DNA from: Euryarchaeota archaeon UBA463 | GTDB taxonomy: Archaea > Thermoplasmatota > Poseidoniia > Poseidoniales > Thalassarchaeaceae | Assembly (NCBI GenBank): GCA_002501805.1 | Contig: DAOI01000020.1 | Coordinates: forward strand, 45,077-53,089 | Direction of reading: 5' to 3' | Length of the DNA stretch: 8,013 nucleotides | In this document: in pieces, positions 7,063-8,013 of the stretch | How the letters are laid out: the number at the start of each line of letters is the position of its first letter | Numbering within the stretch: position 1 is the stretch's first letter | Translations under genes and position numbers: made by a program | Notes under the pieces: model-generated | What the model saw: only the letters and a program-made list of their open reading frames with translations | Told to the model about the DNA's origin: nothing | Database searches by the model: none

Positions 7063-8013
7063 TTGAGTTCAAAAATCAGTAGTCGCTCGCCGATGACGAT
7101 ATTGTTCCTTGTCGTCTTCGTCGACATGCTAGGCCTGACACTGGTGATACCATTCCTTACCTACTTCGTCCAGGACCTGGCATCAGCAGAGGGAATTGTT
7201 GACACCGGCTCCAGAGACTTCTGGGTTGGCATAGTCATTGCGACCTATTCCCTAGCCCAGTTCATTTCGACGCCAATACTGGGATCAATTTCGGATCGCA
7301 TAGGCAGGAGGCCCGTTCTGATGTTCGGCCTGGCGGCAAACTCCCTCTTCTTCATCGTCTTCGGACTATCCGGTAGTCTGACGATGGCCATAATCGCCCG
7401 GTTCCTAGCTGGCGCTGGGAACGGCAACATTGCCGTCGCCAAGGCGTACATTGGGGATATCAGCGAGGATGACCAGGTGGCTGGAAGGATGGGCATGCTG
7501 GGTGCGGCATTCGGCTTAGGTTTCATGATCGGCCCATTCTTGGGAGGGGTCTTGTCCGACCCAGCCACGGGCATAGGGGGCCTTTTCGATACCCAGTTCT
7601 GGTCGGACTACCCCTACTTGCTCCCCTGCCTCTTCTCAAGCGCCATGTCAGCGATAGCCCTGATACTGGCGTCATTCATGCTCCCAGAGAGCCTGCCAAA
7701 GGAGTCGAGGTCCGAGTCGGCGAAGTCCCCGATTTCGCAACTGGGCGCGACCTTCACAAGCATCGCATCGGTGTTACGTCTACCAAACATCTCCGCACTA
7801 GTCAATGTGAACTTCCTGTTCCTAGTTGGTTTCACCATGATGCATGGAACTTTCATACTGTTCACTTCTATGGAACCAGAAAGCGGAGGACTTGGTTGGA
7901 GCGAGAGAGAAAACGGCTGGGTGTTCGCATTCATCGGGTTAGTCGGCGTCGTCGTCCAGGGTGGCCTAATTCGGCCCCTGGTCCGAAGGTTTAGCCTCAG
8001 GGGGTTGATGCTG
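7063..8013 (+). CDS. Major facilitator superfamily transporter, DHA1/TetA-like (partial, 3' end missing)
   Basis: The first 317 codons are present and the frame is open to the right edge. The start is a TTG with a Shine-Dalgarno-like site; an ATG at 7093 would shorten the protein by 10 residues but still leave the first membrane helix intact. Helices are visible at about 12-36, 54-74, 85-104, 107-125, 146-164, 184-206, 246-268 and 286-300. The MFS motif A is GSISDRIGRRPV (74-85), AKAYIGDIS (126-134) follows helix 4, and motif C is GLGFMIGPFLGG (151-162). These fit drug:H+ antiporter-like carriers of the inner membrane, but substrate cannot be read from sequence. Residues 209-226 form the polar central loop. 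Composition is richer in G+C than in thrS: two hand-counted 60-base lines gave 55% and 58% here against 42% and 48% in thrS, and codons ending in C or G (GTC, TTC, GGC, CTG) are preferred. This may mean recent acquisition or a local compositional shift. Confidence 0.93.
   Translation, partial: MSSKISSRSPMTILFLVVFVDMLGLTLVIPFLTYFVQDLASAEGIVDTGSRDFWVGIVIATYSLAQFISTPILGSISDRIGRRPVLMFGLAANSLFFIVFGLSGSLTMAIIARFLAGAGNGNIAVAKAYIGDISEDDQVAGRMGMLGAAFGLGFMIGPFLGGVLSDPATGIGGLFDTQFWSDYPYLLPCLFSSAMSAIALILASFMLPESLPKESRSESAKSPISQLGATFTSIASVLRLPNISALVNVNFLFLVGFTMMHGTFILFTSMEPESGGLGWSERENGWVFAFIGLVGVVVQGGLIRPLVRRFSLRGLML

Noticed and set aside
7245..7934. Two minus-strand open frames (109 and 106 codons) opposite the MFS gene
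   Set aside because: They are shadows caused by the G+C-rich codon pattern of the transporter; the plus-strand frame has clear MFS motifs throughout.

Overview
The window carries parts or all of six protein-coding genes. No rRNA, tRNA, CRISPR array, insertion sequence or phage gene was recognised. The gene style points to a planktonic euryarchaeon of the Marine Group II/III (Poseidoniales-like, Thermoplasmata-related) type. The reasons are an AGA/AGG-rich arginine codon choice, AT-rich TATA-like elements about 40 bases upstream of several starts, mostly absent Shine-Dalgarno sites, an AcoX-like ATP-NAD kinase, and an SDR-type threonine dehydrogenase start. This placement is an inference; no marker gene in the window settles it.

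Layout, left to right. A minus-strand SDR dehydrogenase (5' part only, probably L-threonine 3-dehydrogenase) runs off the left edge. It shares a 71-base divergent promoter region with plus-strand CTP synthase (pyrG). Two minus-strand genes follow, convergent with pyrG: a 584-residue TPR-solenoid protein of unknown function with conserved-looking histidine motifs and a cysteine-rich tail, and, upstream of it, an ATP-NAD kinase. A 95-base spacer between these two holds a TATA-like box, three phased A7/T7 tracts and a near-perfect palindrome. A 158-base divergent spacer then leads to threonyl-tRNA synthetase (thrS, complete, bacterial-type architecture with TGS and editing domains). A major facilitator superfamily transporter starts 5 bases after thrS and runs off the right edge.

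Most of the content is housekeeping: pyrimidine nucleotide synthesis (CTP), NADP supply, and threonine charging and catabolism. The less routine parts are the TPR protein with its unusual upstream region, the substituted active-site motif in ThrRS, and the jump in base composition at the MFS gene. I see no clear evidence of a new defence, mobile or biosynthetic system. No stretch longer than 300 bases lacks a gene.
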